Source of the DNA: Bdellovibrionales bacterium
Lineage (GTDB): Bacteria > Bdellovibrionota > Bdellovibrionia > Bdellovibrionales > UBA1609
NCBI GenBank assembly: GCA_020435025.1
Contig: JAGRAG010000064.1
Coordinates: 1-13,916 of the forward strand
DNA length: 13,916 bases
Direction: 5' to 3'
Shown here: piece by piece, positions 1-7,082 of the stretch
Numbering within the stretch: the first letter of the stretch is position 1
Layout: every line of letters starts with the position of its first letter
Program-made: the position numbers and the translations under genes
Notes under the pieces: model-generated
Databases searched by the model: none
The model's input: the letters and a program-made list of their open reading frames with translations, nothing else
Told to the model about the DNA's origin: nothing

Positions 1-118
1 TGATTACGAAAGAAAGAATACATGAATCCGTGGGATCACTGTGCCGCTTTGGTTTTGGAAGAAAAGCTCAAAGCGGCACAGTGATTCCGACAGAAAGTAT
101 ACTTGAATCCGTGGGATC
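1..118. repeat. Imperfect direct repeat (1-37 / 82-118) with an inverted repeat (35-51 / 69-85)
   Basis: Positions 1-37 match 82-118 at an offset of 81 nt (27 codons) with four mismatches (6, 10, 17 and 22). Between them, 35-51 is a perfect 17-nt inverted copy of 69-85, with a 17-nt loop. On the minus strand both direct copies read in the same frame and encode a DPTDSxILS peptide; the loop contains the stop codon of the TolC-like gene (68-70). The pattern could be a template-switch or tandem-duplication scar in the gene, or a fold-back artefact at a contig end. The second direct copy runs to the window edge, so its full extent is unknown. Confidence 0.8.
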
Positions 119-940
119 TCCTGAAATTCTTTGTTGATACTGCAGTTGAAAATCAGGGGCCACTTCCCATTTTGCTAAGCTGCTTTTGTGCTCAACTTCC
201 TTAAGTTTGTGAGCTTCTGCCATAAGAACCGGTGAATTTTCCTGGAGCCGATTCAGCAGCTCCGTTTCTAAGAAGTTAAGTTTTTCTTCATAAAAATGAG
301 GAGGCGACAAACTCGAATTGTGAAACACTATATTACCTAAAGAAGAAAGGCCCACCACTGCTCTCAGACTGTCTTGCAAAGCCTGTTCTTCTTGTTTGAG
401 TCGAATAAGATCTAACTCGAGCTGCGTCAGCTCAAAATGAGCCTTCATCGAATCGCTTTGTGACGACTTACCGGCTGCATATTTCTTTTCCGCAACTCGT
501 GCAAATTCTTTGACAGACTCCATATTTGCTTGAGTCAGTTGAATTATTTTCTGAGCAGAGTAAATCGCAAAATACAAGGTTGTCACTTGTTGGCGAACCT
601 CAAATCTTTTGCCAATAAATTGAGTCTGAAATCTATCCGCTTTGCTCTGTTGTGCGTTGGATTGATAAATATATTGCGTCGGAAATCGAATCTTTTGCGA
701 TATAGTACCATATTGGGTTTTTAAGCCCCGATCGAGCTCTGATACACCAAACACCGGGTCATCCAAAGTCGCTTGTGAAACTACTAGCGAGTCCTCGGCC
801 TTCCAAGATTGACGATATTCTTTGACTCCAGGATTATTTTCATAAGCTAAATGCAAAAGTTCATCTATAGTCTTCAACGGCTCTGCATAGATAGGAATTG
901 ATGCAAGAGCACCAAGAGTCACTAAAATTTTAAATAACAT
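68..940 (-). CDS. TolC/CusC-family outer-membrane efflux protein, truncated C-terminally
   Basis: This is the N-terminal portion of an outer-membrane efflux (OEP) protein, the trimeric exit duct of a tripartite pump. A signal peptide covers about residues 1-19 (hydrophobic core, cleavage after IYA). Next comes the helical stretch beginning IDELLHLAYENNPGVKEYRQ, typical of the first OEP repeat, then long coiled-coil helices (about 130-195), and a second-repeat entry ending in SVGITVPL. Family members are usually 400-480 residues; this frame stops at 290, where the next hairpin should begin, inside the repeat cluster at 1-118. It may be a pseudogene, or a frameshift or assembly error may hide the rest. 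A GAAGGAG ribosome-binding site lies 7 nt before the ATG. Co-transcription with the Cys-rich gene upstream suggests heavy-metal (Cu/Ag-like) efflux. Family is confident; substrate is inferred. Confidence 0.8.
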   Translation of the reverse strand: MLFKILVTLGALASIPIYAEPLKTIDELLHLAYENNPGVKEYRQSWKAEDSLVVSQATLDDPVFGVSELDRGLKTQYGTISQKIRFPTQYIYQSNAQQSKADRFQTQFIGKRFEVRQQVTTLYFAIYSAQKIIQLTQANMESVKEFARVAEKKYAAGKSSQSDSMKAHFELTQLELDLIRLKQEEQALQDSLRAVVGLSSLGNIVFHNSSLSPPHFYEEKLNFLETELLNRLQENSPVLMAEAHKLKEVEHKSSLAKWEVAPDFQLQYQQRISGDPTDSSILSVGITVPL

Positions 941-954
941 AACAAAGCTCCTTC

Positions 955-980
955 AAAAAAGCTTGTTTAGAGATAAACAA
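955..980 (-). terminator. Terminator- or attenuator-like hairpin before the TolC-like gene
   Basis: On the minus strand a 7-bp stem (TTGTTTA / TAAACAA, 963-980) with a 4-nt loop is followed two bases later by six T residues (960-955), directly against the ribosome-binding site at 948-954. The stem is all A/T except one G-C pair, so termination would be weak. It could reduce transcription into the efflux gene or simply be an AT-rich coincidence. Confidence 0.3.
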
Positions 981-1030
981 CTCTTCTCCGTCACATTTTG
1001 GACGAAACAATACATGATTTTTTGAAGGAT

Positions 1031-1432
1031 TTAAGGCAATAGCAGCTTTTGGTAGATTATGTACAGAGGGACTTTGACTAGAAAATAACTGACTTTCCTA
1101 TAATCAGTCCTTGGCTCCCTTAGTTTCAACATAAGGATAATGGACTTTGGGCTAATGAACGCCATAACTCTATCTATCTTTTTTCTCATTGATGACGAAT
1201 CCACAGTGAGAGCTGAAATCTCAATGTCTGCTGACTTAAAACAGCAATTTAACTGACAGTCTTCTTTCGTTTTACTGTCCTGCGACGGTTTTGTCTGATC
1301 ACAACAGTCATGGTTAGAAGAATGAGAGACTTTCGTTTTTTGATGATGGGAACAGTCAGCAAGACAAGCCTGAATGGGAGCTTGCGAGCCCAAAAACACA
1401 AATAAAAAAAAGACCGATATTAACAATCTCAT
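1031..1432 (-). CDS. Small exported Cys/His-rich protein, putative metal-binding member of an efflux operon
   Basis: The protein is 133 residues with an N-terminal signal peptide (about 1-22, hydrophobic run LLISVFFLFVFLG, cleavage near IQA). The mature N-terminus is rich in metal ligands: C23, C27, an HH pair, HDCC, and DCQLNCC, all within about 45 residues. After that comes a plain basic/hydrophobic tail without Cys. I do not recognise a named family. The layout resembles the short exported Cys/His-rich proteins that often open RND heavy-metal efflux operons ahead of the outer-membrane factor. The ATG has AGGA 8 nt upstream. A CsoR-type palindrome lies 12 nt before the start. Together with the TolC-like gene 90 nt downstream this suggests a periplasmic copper or other soft-metal buffer or chaperone; function is inferred. 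Confidence 0.65.
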   Translation of the reverse strand: MRLLISVFFLFVFLGSQAPIQACLADCSHHQKTKVSHSSNHDCCDQTKPSQDSKTKEDCQLNCCFKSADIEISALTVDSSSMRKKIDRVMAFISPKSIILMLKLREPRTDYRKVSYFLVKVPLYIIYQKLLLP

Positions 1433-1444
1433 TGTAATTATCCT

Positions 1445-1467
1445 GACATACCCCAGTGGGGTATGTC
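1445..1467. promoter_or_regulatory. CsoR/RcnR-type operator palindrome upstream of the metal-efflux genes
   Basis: The 23 nt form a perfect dyad: arm GACATACCCC, centre AGT, arm GGGGTATGTC. The core ATACCCC-n3-GGGGTAT is the A/T-flanked C-tract/G-tract form known for CsoR, RcnR and CstR family tetramers, which repress copper, nickel/cobalt or persulfide-response genes. On the minus strand a TTGACA hexamer (1469-1464) overlaps the outer arm, so a bound repressor would cover the -35. The best -10 match (GATAAT, 1442-1437) gives a 21-nt spacer, so a MerR-type elongated promoter is an alternative reading. No gene for the cognate regulator is in the window. Confidence 0.65.
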
Positions 1468-1588
1468 AAAGACTTATCGGTGACGACAGGGATTTCTTAG
1501 AGAATTCTTGGAAATTTGATTCTATCTGAGTCAGTTAAAAGCCTCTCGACAGAATCCTATTTCCATGGCTTGTTCAAAAATCAGATAT

Positions 1589-3577
1589 TTAGTCCCAGAA
1601 GCTTGGGTCAAATTCTCGATTTAAGATTCTATTTTTGGCTTTTACTAAGTTTCTAAAACTCTCTGAACGCTCTCTGTCACCAATGATCACTTCAACCACT
1701 CCGTAGTTCCGAACGGTAGAACTAAGTCGAAAGCTCGTTACGTCCTCTAATTTAAGATCCTCAGATTGTAAAACCGCACGATCCACAAGTCGACTCAAAA
1801 TACCTGAGCCAATACGGTTAAACAGTGTGTTTGTTCGTAAACCGGCCAATAGCTCCCAACGCTCATCATAGGTGAGATCCGAATTTTCCGAAAGAACCTT
1901 GTAGAGTTCTCGAGAAAGCTCTTTGGAATCCTTTTTTAAATAGTCTTCCAAAGTCGAAGCAGTACCTTCCATTTGATCGACAATATGCACATACGTATTT
2001 GGTTCAATTTTTCCATAATAAGGTGCCCAACCAAATCTGTCCTGGGACTGAAGGATAAGTTCAACAAAAGTTTCAATTGTCTCTTCAATTTCACTCAAAC
2101 TTAAAACCCTCACCGCTTCAAAGGCCTCTCGATGAAAAACCAGTTCAATATCAGTACGCGCGTCTCTTTGTAAAATACTGTTTCCAAATTTATCTAGCGA
2201 CAAACGCTCATGATATCTTTCTGGCATCATTCGATGTATCACAGCTTCGACCTCCCCTTTTTCAGAAGCTAACTGTGTTTTTTCATCTCTTTCGAAACGA
2301 AAACTCAACTCTAAGAATTTCTTAGCAGACTTATGGCGATCTAACTCAAAGAGAATGTCCGCTTCGCGTCGTTGTTCAACCCCTAACCAACCCCAAAGCA
2401 ACTGCGCTTCTTTTTGCTCAGTGTAGTTGGCCAATCTGTATCGAGACACCTCATCGGCAGGATTGATAAAAGTGAAATCCTGTTGAACAAAATAGCTAGT
2501 TCCCTCAACACCTAAAACCTTGAGATCAATTTCTGCTTTTATGGATTTCTTAGAAAAATCCGTGTGCGACTCTGTTGGTCGGTAGACAGACCGTTGGTCT
2601 ACAGGAACTCCCATTTCTTCTTCTTGTCGCGCAAGAGCCTCTGATTCATCAAAATTAACAACCAGAGTTTTCACAACAGAATCTACAGATCGAAGTGGGT
2701 TTGCAATCATATACTCTTTTAAAAGCCAACTTTTGGGATTTACAACTTTTTCATACGCCTTCTGAGCTAAGTCAGAATCAAAATTATATTCAAATTCGAT
2801 AGTAAACAAATCACCGTTTTCCCGATTCTTCTGAACTTCAACAAATCTTGTAGGCACAAGCTCCTTGCGAATCTTTTTGTCAACAAACCTCACACCAAAA
2901 ACTTTAAGAGGCTCAATATCTAAACTGGCAAACAGAGAAGCTCTCTTTGCTTTCTGCTTTAAGGCCGATGCACGTAGCAAAATTTTATTGTTTGATTTTT
3001 TATAAACTTCTAACTGAAAGTCCCCATAAGCCACATAGGAGATGGCCCCACCGACCGCAACGATTCCATATTGTTCTCCAACTCCTAAGGAGATAGGGAT
3101 CGCCATCTTAGATTTATAACGAACGTAATCTTTTTCATGAAGCTTTTTTGCAATGTCCGCAGTTATAGGAATATTTTTATAAATATAGGGAGGATTTTTT
3201 ACGACATTAAGTGCCTCTTTTTGGCTCGGAAATTGACGTACAAATTGAATTTCCGAGCCCGCAGTCAAACCGCTGCTGACACTGAGTGGACCTGAAATCT
3301 GATAACTCTCTCCCAATCTTGTGTCCAAGTATATTTTTTCAATCCGTGAATAGGTCCTCTTATCGCGATTGGGTTTGACCTCTAAGCCAATATCTAATCC
3401 AAGGTTTGCCAGCTCTCCTAACTCAAATTCCGAGACATTTGTTTTAAGACTTAAGCTCGTCTCATTGATCTTTTCTTTTAAGTGATCAAAAACTGTTTTT
3501 TCGGCAGCCAGAGCGTTTCCAAAAAAACTCACTGATACGCCCAAACTTACAAATGCTTTTAAAATACTTGTTCTCAT
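1589..3577 (-). CDS. Large exported protein of unknown family (662 aa)
   Basis: I do not recognise this protein. It opens with a clear Sec signal peptide (MRTSILKAFV...ALA, cleavage about residue 24-25). The rest is a soluble, strongly charged mixture of strands and helices with no second membrane segment. The N-terminal third has alternating hydrophobic/polar stretches (residues about 60-280, e.g. around VGGAISYVAYGDFQLEVY and LFTIEFEYNF) that look like beta structure. The C-terminal third is helical and acidic. No cysteine is apparent in the mature protein and no catalytic motif stands out. The ATG is preceded by GGAG at 6-nt spacing. The gene appears monocistronic: 409 nt separate it from the gene upstream and 156 nt from the gene downstream. 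A periplasmic or cell-surface location is likely; function is unknown. Confidence 0.85.
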   Translation of the reverse strand: MRTSILKAFVSLGVSVSFFGNALAAEKTVFDHLKEKINETSLSLKTNVSEFELGELANLGLDIGLEVKPNRDKRTYSRIEKIYLDTRLGESYQISGPLSVSSGLTAGSEIQFVRQFPSQKEALNVVKNPPYIYKNIPITADIAKKLHEKDYVRYKSKMAIPISLGVGEQYGIVAVGGAISYVAYGDFQLEVYKKSNNKILLRASALKQKAKRASLFASLDIEPLKVFGVRFVDKKIRKELVPTRFVEVQKNRENGDLFTIEFEYNFDSDLAQKAYEKVVNPKSWLLKEYMIANPLRSVDSVVKTLVVNFDESEALARQEEEMGVPVDQRSVYRPTESHTDFSKKSIKAEIDLKVLGVEGTSYFVQQDFTFINPADEVSRYRLANYTEQKEAQLLWGWLGVEQRREADILFELDRHKSAKKFLELSFRFERDEKTQLASEKGEVEAVIHRMMPERYHERLSLDKFGNSILQRDARTDIELVFHREAFEAVRVLSLSEIEETIETFVELILQSQDRFGWAPYYGKIEPNTYVHIVDQMEGTASTLEDYLKKDSKELSRELYKVLSENSDLTYDERWELLAGLRTNTLFNRIGSGILSRLVDRAVLQSEDLKLEDVTSFRLSSTVRNYGVVEVIIGDRERSESFRNLVKAKNRILNREFDPSFWD

Positions 3578-3986
3578 TTCTTACTCCAATAGGTTTGAAT
3601 CAGGGGCATCATAAAGAAGATTGACAAAAAATTCGAGTCCTCTCATTGACATTTATGTTTGAAAACTGTTGACCCTATGGCGCCTTTCCTATGGATATTT
3701 CACGGATATGAATAATTTTCAGGGAGCTATCAAGCCAACACATTTGCAAATTTCGTTCTAGGAGCAACAATTTTTTGTAAAAGGAATTGAACTAGCGTTA
3801 CATATCTATCTTGGATGCTATTCCACTTAAGAATTACATTCCCTAACAAAACTCAATGAGAGTTTTAGTGGCTTTCGCCCTGCCTTGTATTCACAAAAAG
3901 ATATAAGATAATTTTGACAACTTCGTCCCTCAAACTAACGAGGAACAAAGTCTTTACTTCTTATCACTATCTTTTCACTTAGGATC
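3578..3986. other. Non-coding interval between the SPFH operon end and the 662-aa gene
   Basis: No convincing gene is seen in these 409 nt; the longest plausible plus-strand frame with ATG is 17 codons. The interval must hold the promoter of the downstream minus-strand gene, but no hexamer pair of good quality and spacing was found (TATGAT near 3613 has only a poor -35). A small AT-rich hairpin (AAAACTC / GAGTTTT, 3848-3866, 5-nt loop) and the stronger hairpin at 3921-3950 are the only structures seen. Confidence 0.6.
3921..3950 (-). terminator. Possible terminator of the SPFH operon
   Basis: Read as minus-strand RNA, 3950-3921 forms an 11-bp stem (CUUUGUUCCUC / GAGGGACGAAG) with an 8-nt loop. 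Two of the pairs are G-U, so the fold works in minus-strand RNA but would have mismatches in plus-strand RNA. It lies about 37 nt past the stop codon of the last SPFH gene. The following bases (TTGTCAAAATTATCTT) are T-rich but not a clean U-tract, so efficiency is uncertain. Confidence 0.45.
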
Positions 3987-4922
3987 TTACTCCATCTTAA
4001 ACCCAAGATTATTAACCCACGAGTCGTACTGATTGACAGAGCCCGGAACAACCACCTCAACAGATCGATTCGCCAAATTTTGCATACTATTAATGTACTT
4101 TTCCTTGAGCTTTAATTCAAAGGCCTCTTTCCCTCCTGTTGAAGAAAGAACTTTACCAATTTTCTCGATCGATTCCGCTGTGGCCTTTGCAATCATTAAT
4201 ATCTCTTCTGCACGGCCCAACGCTTCATTAATGCGCTTTTGCATCTCACCTTCTGAGATATTGATCATTTCTACTTTGATTCCTTCCGATTCATTGATCC
4301 GAGATTGCTTGTCTCCCTCGCTCGTTGCCAAAATTGCGCGACGATCTCGCTCGGCGGTCACTTGTTTTTCCATCGATGCTTGAACACTATGGGGTGGACT
4401 AATGTTTTTAATTTCATACCTATGCACTCGAATTCCCCAGCTCTCTCCAGCCTGATTGAGAACTTCCACGACCTTTGAGCTAATGAGGTCTCTTTCTTCA
4501 AACGTATTGTCTAGATCTAACGTTCCTATTACCGATCGAGTCGTCGTTTGTGCCAGTTCAATCGAAGCAAACACAAAATTTGTAACTCCATAGCTGGCTT
4601 TTGTCGGATCGATAACCGACATATATATCACACCATCAACGACAACATTGACCTCATCTCTGGTAAAACAATCTTGAGGAGGGACATCAATAGTCCGTTC
4701 TTTTAAGTCTTGAGTAAACGTGACTTTGTCGATAAAGGGAATCAAAGCATGAAAACCAGGCCCCAATGTCTTATAGTAACGGCCTAATCGTTCAACAATA
4801 TCTGCGGTTTGCGTGGGTACAATCCGAATGGATTGAATAAACTTTATTATCACTATCGCAAAAAAGACTCCCCAGAATACTAAATTAAACATATCTGAAA
4901 TCCCATGAATTCCTAAGCTCAT
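3987..4922 (-). CDS. SPFH/stomatin-like (paraslipin/QmcA-type) membrane protein, distal paralog
   Basis: SPFH proteins form large membrane-bound oligomers that organise microdomains and membrane protein turnover. This 311-residue protein has one N-terminal membrane segment (about 11-30), then an SPFH domain (about 32-190) with family signatures IVERLGRYYKTLGPGFH, IDVPPQDCFTRD, VDGVIYMSVIDPTKASYGV and RYEIKNISPP. A long charged coiled coil follows (about 180-260), with repeated SEG elements (SEGDKQ, SEGIKV, SEGEMQKRI) and then ATAESI. It begins only 3 nt after the upstream SPFH gene; its GGGAG ribosome-binding site lies in the end of that gene, so translation is probably coupled. Same length and overall plan as its neighbour: a tandem duplication that has diverged, probably giving a hetero-oligomer or two specialised forms. 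Family very sure; cellular target unknown. Confidence 0.93.
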   Translation of the reverse strand: MSLGIHGISDMFNLVFWGVFFAIVIIKFIQSIRIVPTQTADIVERLGRYYKTLGPGFHALIPFIDKVTFTQDLKERTIDVPPQDCFTRDEVNVVVDGVIYMSVIDPTKASYGVTNFVFASIELAQTTTRSVIGTLDLDNTFEERDLISSKVVEVLNQAGESWGIRVHRYEIKNISPPHSVQASMEKQVTAERDRRAILATSEGDKQSRINESEGIKVEMINISEGEMQKRINEALGRAEEILMIAKATAESIEKIGKVLSSTGGKEAFELKLKEKYINSMQNLANRSVEVVVPGSVNQYDSWVNNLGFKME

Positions 4923-4925
4923 TTC

Positions 4926-5861
4926 TTACTCCCTTCCGGATTGTGCACCGACAGATTTAACTGGATGGATCAATTTTTCTGTTCCATCAAAAAAAGCTTT
5001 CACCTGGGCCATTCCTTCTGGCAGCACGGTCACTTTCGCTTTTCCTAACACTTTATCTAATTCATCGATATACTGCTCCACGAGTTGCATTTTGATAGCC
5101 TCTCGACCTCCAGGCTTATTAACAGCATCGGCCACCATCTGCGAGCCTTCAGCAGTTGCCGTCGCCAGCAGCTCAATTTCTTTAGCCTTTCCTAAAGCCA
5201 AATTGATCCTTTTTTGCTTTTCTCCTTCCGAGATATTAATGGACTCTTGTCGCTGTCCTTCGGAAATAATGATCTGGCTCTCTTTTTTTGCCATTGCCAA
5301 GGTGATCTCAGCTCGCTTGGCTCTTTCTGCCTCCATCTGCTTTTCCAAAGTCGCTAACACGTGCCTTGAAGGTGAGATATTTTTTATCTCATACCTTAAA
5401 ACTTTAATCCCCCATGGATCACTGGCTTTATCAATTTCTTTAACTATCTTATCATTTAGGCTATCTCTTTCACTAAAGATGCGGCTTAGGCTCAACTTCC
5501 CTACTTCGGACCTCATCGTCGTCTGCGCTAAATTTACCGAAGCATTTCGATAGTCTCCAATTCCATAACTGGCTTTTTTAGGATCGATGACTTTTAAGTA
5601 AACTAGGCCGTCAACCTCGACCTGCATATTGTCATTAGTGATACAAGTCTGAGAGGGAATGTCCAAAACTTGCTCACGTATTTCATGGCGATACGCCACC
5701 CGATCAAAAAATGGTACGAGAAAGTGAAAGCCAGGTTGCAAAACCGTTCGAAACTTTCCGAGCCTCTCGATGACTAAACTCTCACGCATATGCACAACTA
5801 CAAACGTCTTAAGCAGTACTATCAGCACTACAATTGTTACTAGGGTAAAAAAAGTTAACAT
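4926..5861 (-). CDS. SPFH/stomatin-like (paraslipin/QmcA-type) membrane protein, proximal paralog
   Basis: This 311-residue paralog of the next gene downstream has an N-terminal membrane segment (about 3-24) and then the SPFH domain (about 25-180) with VIERLGKF, LQPGFHFLVPFFDRVAYRHE, VDGLVYLKVIDPKKASYGI and RYEIKNISPSRHVLATLEKQ. A coiled coil follows, with ISEGQRQESINISEGEKQKRI and TATAEG. The C-terminus (TEKLIHPVKSVGAQSGRE) is hydrophilic and differs from its partner. The ATG has GGAGG 7 nt upstream. It lies 29 nt after an NfeD gene; short NfeD proteins are regular operon partners of paraslipins, their OB-fold domain thought to act with the SPFH oligomer. The promoter for the whole unit is in front of the regulator at 7073. 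Not HflK/HflC, whose sequence and organisation differ. Confidence 0.93.
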   Translation of the reverse strand: MLTFFTLVTIVVLIVLLKTFVVVHMRESLVIERLGKFRTVLQPGFHFLVPFFDRVAYRHEIREQVLDIPSQTCITNDNMQVEVDGLVYLKVIDPKKASYGIGDYRNASVNLAQTTMRSEVGKLSLSRIFSERDSLNDKIVKEIDKASDPWGIKVLRYEIKNISPSRHVLATLEKQMEAERAKRAEITLAMAKKESQIIISEGQRQESINISEGEKQKRINLALGKAKEIELLATATAEGSQMVADAVNKPGGREAIKMQLVEQYIDELDKVLGKAKVTVLPEGMAQVKAFFDGTEKLIHPVKSVGAQSGRE

Positions 5862-5890
5862 CTCACTTCCTCCAATTTAATTTACCAATT

Positions 5891-6325
5891 TTAAATCGAT
5901 TTTATCACCAATGTGTTTCCATCTCGTCCTGAAATTATGGCTGACGCTCCGATCTCTAGCTGTTCGTCACTCCTCGCTTTCCAAGTTGTATCCCTAAATT
6001 TCACACGCCCCTCTTTGTAGGGATGAATGGTCTCCACTATGACGACAACTGATCCCATAAGCTCGTGGTCTTCATCTACATCTACGATAGATGAGTCTCC
6101 TTCAAAAAACTTCATAAACAGAGACCTTAAAAAAAGCATTAAGATCAAAGAGGAAATAAACCAGGTAATGAGTGCATCTGATAGAGTTTCAATAATATTT
6201 AAATAAATGCCAGCCCCTACTAAAGTCGCCGCAACTCCTAAAAATACGACAATTCCACCGGGGACAAAAAATTCTAGTAGAATCAGTACGATTCCTAAAC
6301 TCATCCATATAATATAAGCTTCCAC
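5891..6325 (-). CDS. Short NfeD-family membrane protein (OB-fold, no protease domain)
   Basis: A 144-residue protein with hydrophobic membrane segments at about 4-30, 32-46 and 50-72, and the family motif LLEFFVPGGIVVFLG near the start. A soluble C-terminal OB-fold follows (about 87-144: LMGSVVVIVETIHPYKEGRV, VKFRDTTWKAR, IGASAIISGRDGNTLVI). Length and layout match the short NfeD class (NfeD1b), which lacks the ClpP-like protease domain of long NfeD proteins. Short NfeD proteins are encoded beside stomatin/paraslipin genes and are thought to be membrane partners of the SPFH ring. The start is GTG with AGGAG at 6-nt spacing, one base after the stop of the regulator gene, so the two are translationally coupled. 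Confidence 0.9.
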   Translation of the reverse strand: MEAYIIWMSLGIVLILLEFFVPGGIVVFLGVAATLVGAGIYLNIIETLSDALITWFISSLILMLFLRSLFMKFFEGDSSIVDVDEDHELMGSVVVIVETIHPYKEGRVKFRDTTWKARSDEQLEIGASAIISGRDGNTLVIKSI

Positions 6326-6326
6326 T

Positions 6327-7073
6327 TTAGTCTCCTAAAAGCATCTGACGAATCGTTAAAAAGTTGGTCCGATTAATTTTTAATTCTTCGGCGCGCGCCT
6401 CAATAAATTTTAATTCATCTGTAGTTATACGACTGTCCGTTTTAGCGAATAAAAAAAGAGTCCATATTAAGAAGTGACGCCGAACTATACTTTTTAAACT
6501 AGATGGGACACTTTTAAAGGAAAATGATTTCCCTACAAATTGAGTCACCTCTTTGTAGTGGCTCTCCAATCGAAAAACCGAAAAAATGTACTTTATAGTT
6601 TTTGACTCATTTTCTGAGACCTTTCCATCACAGCCTGCCAAAGAAATAAACAAGCGGCCTAGAATCAGAATAAATTCTTTTTTTTGCTTCTCTGTCAGGT
6701 CCAACGTAATCACTTCAAAAAGGGAACTATCTAAAAAATCGTCCCGATGATCTTCTAGATGAGCTCTTAATATAGGATCTAGAAACATGACATTGTAACT
6801 ATCACCTTCAAAAATCGCAGTAAAATTAGCTAAAATCTTCGGAGCGGGGGTCTGCGGCTTCAACTCAGAATGTCCGACAAGCTGATCTAAGCTAACTTGA
6901 TAAAGATTCGCTAACTGAAGCGCAACACTCATTGGTAACTTCAATCGCCCCACTTCATAGTCTCGCATCGTTAAAGGGCGCAAATTTAAATGCGACTCGA
7001 CTTCCTTTTGCGTAAAGCCCGCACTCTCTCTCGCTTTTTTTATGGATGAGATCCACCCCTTAAAGATATACAT
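6327..7073 (-). CDS. XRE-family HTH regulator fused to a TerB-like domain
   Basis: The 248-residue protein has an XRE/Cro-C1 helix-turn-helix at about 7-68 (IKKARESAGFTQKEVESHL, then TMRDYEVGRLKLPMSVALQL and YQVSLDQLVG). A linker follows (about 70-128). The C-terminal domain looks like TerB: AGCDGKVSENE (D149, G150, E156) and, some 60 residues later, AKTDSRITTDELKFIE (D213, E220), each followed by a helix. These paired acidic motifs are the hallmark of the TerB fold known from tellurite-resistance/stress proteins and DjlA. The ATG has no ribosome-binding site and lies 6 nt below a perfect TATAAT, so the mRNA is predicted leaderless. One of two flanking palindromes covers the start codon, indicating autoregulation. 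First gene of the NfeD/SPFH operon, so it probably senses a membrane or ionic stress and controls that set. HTH is confident; TerB assignment is by motif only. Confidence 0.83.
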   Translation of the reverse strand: MYIFKGWISSIKKARESAGFTQKEVESHLNLRPLTMRDYEVGRLKLPMSVALQLANLYQVSLDQLVGHSELKPQTPAPKILANFTAIFEGDSYNVMFLDPILRAHLEDHRDDFLDSSLFEVITLDLTEKQKKEFILILGRLFISLAGCDGKVSENESKTIKYIFSVFRLESHYKEVTQFVGKSFSFKSVPSSLKSIVRRHFLIWTLFLFAKTDSRITTDELKFIEARAEELKINRTNFLTIRQMLLGD

Positions 7074-7082
7074 ATTTGTATT
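7067..7082. promoter_or_regulatory. Operator-like palindrome O2 over the start codon of the HTH-TerB gene
   Basis: TATACATATTTGTATT matches the perfect palindrome at 7111-7126 in 14 of 16 positions and keeps a nearly symmetrical TACATATTTGTA core. It overlaps the 3' half of the -10 box (7085-7080), the predicted transcription start and the ATG (7073-7071). Binding here should block transcription initiation. The likely binder is the HTH protein encoded immediately downstream. Confidence 0.6.

Noticed and set aside
35..85. 17-bp inverted repeat read as a rho-independent terminator of the TolC-like gene
   Set aside because: It spans the stop codon, has a 17-nt loop and no T-tract; repeat-mediated rearrangement or artefact fits better.
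1..118. Repeat cluster as the start of a CRISPR array
   Set aside because: Only two diverged copies, with coding sequence inside the repeat and an inverted copy between them.
1437..1469. MerR-type promoter as the preferred reading of the palindrome region
   Set aside because: The 21-nt spacer is longer than the usual 19-20 and the dyad is off-centre and overlaps the -35; the CsoR-type reading fits better, so MerR is kept only as an alternative.
3856..3906. Plus-strand 17-codon frame (MRVLVAF...)
   Set aside because: Too short, no RBS, and its start lies in a small hairpin loop; no support as a gene.
4033..5553. Long plus-strand open frames opposite the two SPFH genes
   Set aside because: They are antisense to strongly conserved coding sequence, have Ser/Cys-rich unnatural composition and no RBS.
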